From Chitinophagaceae bacterium (GTDB lineage: Bacteria > Bacteroidota > Bacteroidia > Chitinophagales > Chitinophagaceae): a stretch of 64,000 nucleotides of DNA. Positions 63,142 to 64,000 of this stretch are shown here, in pieces (position 1 is the first letter of the stretch; each line of letters opens with the position of its first letter). Location of the stretch: assembly GCA_016710935.1 (NCBI GenBank), contig JADJTY010000003.1, positions 62,001-126,000 on the forward strand, read 5' to 3'. The translations under genes and the position numbers were made by a program. The notes below the pieces were generated by a model. The model saw only the letters and a program-made list of their open reading frames with translations. It did no database searches and was not told the origin of the DNA.

Positions 63142-63149
63142 CGAAGATA
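63142..63149 (-). promoter_or_regulatory. -7 promoter element of the S41 gene, 4 nt from ATG
   Basis: TATCTTCG on the minus strand followed by CAAG and the ATG. It supports the start at 63137 and implies a nearly leaderless transcript. Confidence 0.4.
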
Positions 63150-63155
63150 GGAATA

Positions 63156-63262
63156 AGCTACAAGGGGAAAACAGCTGCGAGGGGAAAAGAAGCTGCGAGG
63201 GGAGAAGAAGCTGCAAGGGGAGAAGAAGCTGCAAGGGGAGAACAACTGCAAGGGGTAAATAA
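63156..63262. repeat. 18-bp tandem repeat (AGCTGCAAGGGGAGAAGA)
   Basis: About five units, with G/A variation, run from AGCTACAAGGGGAAAAC at 63156 to CTGCAAGGGGTAAAT. A reversed fragment, CTCCCTTGCAGCTTGTC, occurs at 63332-63348. Similar words occur between pyrR and pyrB (15914-16050). Confidence 0.9.
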
Positions 63263-63343
63263 GCTGAGGGATTAGTTTTATAAAAAATTAACCCTGTTTA
63301 ATTTAAAGAATGATGGGCTGAAATTAAAGTTTCTCCCTTGCAG

Positions 63344-63373
63344 CTTGTCAACAGGATCCTGCGGATAACTTTG
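63344..63373 (+). promoter_or_regulatory. Bacteroidota-type promoter of the N-acetylglucosamine kinase gene
   Basis: TTG at 63345-63347, 18-nt spacer, TAACTTTG at 63366-63373, 46 nt before the ATG. Confidence 0.55.
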
Positions 63374-63419
63374 TGTCTTAATCAAAATGAATTAACTTCA
63401 AACCAAATAACGGTTTTAA

Positions 63420-64000
63420 ATGGCAATTAAATTAATAGCAGACAGCGGTTCTACAAAAACAGAGTGGTGTTTAATGAACGGGAAATCGGTAAAGACCTTT
63501 TATACACAGGGATTAAGCCCTTATTTTCTATCGGCAGAGCAAATAGAATATGTAATTAATGAAGAACTGAAGGGGAAGTTAAAAAAAACAGAGCCCGACG
63601 AAATTTATTTTTATGGTACCGGCTGCAGCAATGCAGATAATGTGAAGCTGGTTAAAAAAGCGGTACAAAAAGTATTTAACGATGCAAAAATATTTGTTGA
63701 TCACGACCTGATGGGAGCAGCCAAGGCGCTTTGCGGGCACGATAAAGGCATTGCCTGTATATTGGGCACCGGTTCAAATTCCTGTTATTATAATGGCAAA
63801 AAGATAGTAAAAAACAGTCCTGGCCTGGGGTATGTACTGGGCGATGAAGGCAGCGGTGCTTACATGGGCAGAAAAGTAATTCAGTATTTTTTATACAAAA
63901 CTTTTGATGAAGACCTGATGGACCGTTTTCATGCAAAGTATAATACCAACAGCGATGAAATACTGAGTGCTGTATATAAAAAGCCCCTGCCCAACCGGTA
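63420..64000 (+). CDS. BadF/BadG-type N-acetylglucosamine kinase, 3' end outside window
   Basis: The frame from ATG 63420 stays open to the end of the window (193 codons). MAIKLIADSGSTKTEWCLMN holds the ATPase phosphate-1 motif. DHDLMGAAKALCGHDKG, GTGSNSCYYNGKKI and VLGDEGSGAYMGRKV follow in the order of BadF/BadG/BcrA-type kinases that phosphorylate N-acetylglucosamine or related sugars, as in Bacteroidota cell-wall recycling. The rest lies downstream. Confidence 0.85.
   Translation, partial: MAIKLIADSGSTKTEWCLMNGKSVKTFYTQGLSPYFLSAEQIEYVINEELKGKLKKTEPDEIYFYGTGCSNADNVKLVKKAVQKVFNDAKIFVDHDLMGAAKALCGHDKGIACILGTGSNSCYYNGKKIVKNSPGLGYVLGDEGSGAYMGRKVIQYFLYKTFDEDLMDRFHAKYNTNSDEILSAVYKKPLPNR

Noticed and set aside
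63138..63251. Protein N terminus with FFSPCSFFSPRS repeats on the S41 protease
   Set aside because: This is the translation of the 18-bp DNA tandem repeat, and a promoter-like TATCTTCG lies between it and the better ATG.
1..64000. tRNA, rRNA, tmRNA or RNase P genes
   Set aside because: No T-arm/acceptor pairs or conserved core motifs were found by reading both strands; a covariance search would be decisive.

Overview
The window is a chromosomal segment of a Bacteroidota bacterium, most likely a member of the Chitinophagaceae or a close relative. Four things point there: three secreted giants with the type IX secretion C-terminal domain (CHU_C type); a PorP/SprF-like and two DUF6089/PorG-like outer-membrane proteins; promoters of the Bacteroidota form TTG-N18-20-TAnnTTTG; and typical Bacteroidota versions of NusB, SmpB, the HU/SPOR protein and the DUF1573 lipoprotein. 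Gene order is that of a core genome. I see no rRNA, tRNA, CRISPR array, prophage or classical transposase.

Layout. 1-5800: end of a Smr protein, a membrane hydroxylase, a LysE exporter, a secreted papain-like protein with a partner lipoprotein, an OB-fold protein, YceI and a DinB-like protein. 5994-15334: FUSC transporter, a pseudouridine synthase, a T9SS-secreted protein, prfB, pruA and a CBM48/HhH protein. 15404-20684: pyrimidine genes pyrR, pyrB and pyrE interleaved with coaD, a thioesterase, a Nudix hydrolase, an HMA protein and a LEA2 lipoprotein. 21679-30710: a secreted protein, a 2127-residue adhesin with its PorP/SprF partner, and a heptamer microsatellite. 30784-40721: BlaI/M56 pair, membrane pyrophosphatase, NAD(P)HX repair enzyme, cupin, coaE, yajC, DUF1573 lipoprotein and nusB. 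40962-50453: groESL, membrane and lipid enzymes, CPBP protease, SET protein, lysoplasmalogenase, HU/SPOR protein, FKBP and serine dehydratase. 50453-50936: a small nuclease gene between 32-bp perfect inverted repeats. 50935-64000: smpB, a third T9SS protein, accD, fbaA, a metal receptor, a repeat peptide, a CBS-type PLP enzyme, two DUF6089 proteins, an S41 protease and the start of an N-acetylglucosamine kinase.

A theme runs through the window: at least eight single-base length differences in homopolymer runs break otherwise well-conserved reading frames, including the essential prfB. That pattern looks more like residual assembly error than gene decay, so several genes are annotated here as one locus across a break. 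The true programmed +1 frameshift of prfB is separate and clearly recognisable.

The most interesting unexplained items are the inverted-repeat-bounded DUF559 nuclease unit, a three-repeat small peptide gene with recurring QYPAYA and SDD motifs upstream of the metal receptor, the secreted papain-like protein/lipoprotein pair, the NNNNGAG heptamer repeats beside stop codons, and several genes whose -7 promoter element lies exactly 4 nt before the ATG, implying leaderless mRNAs.
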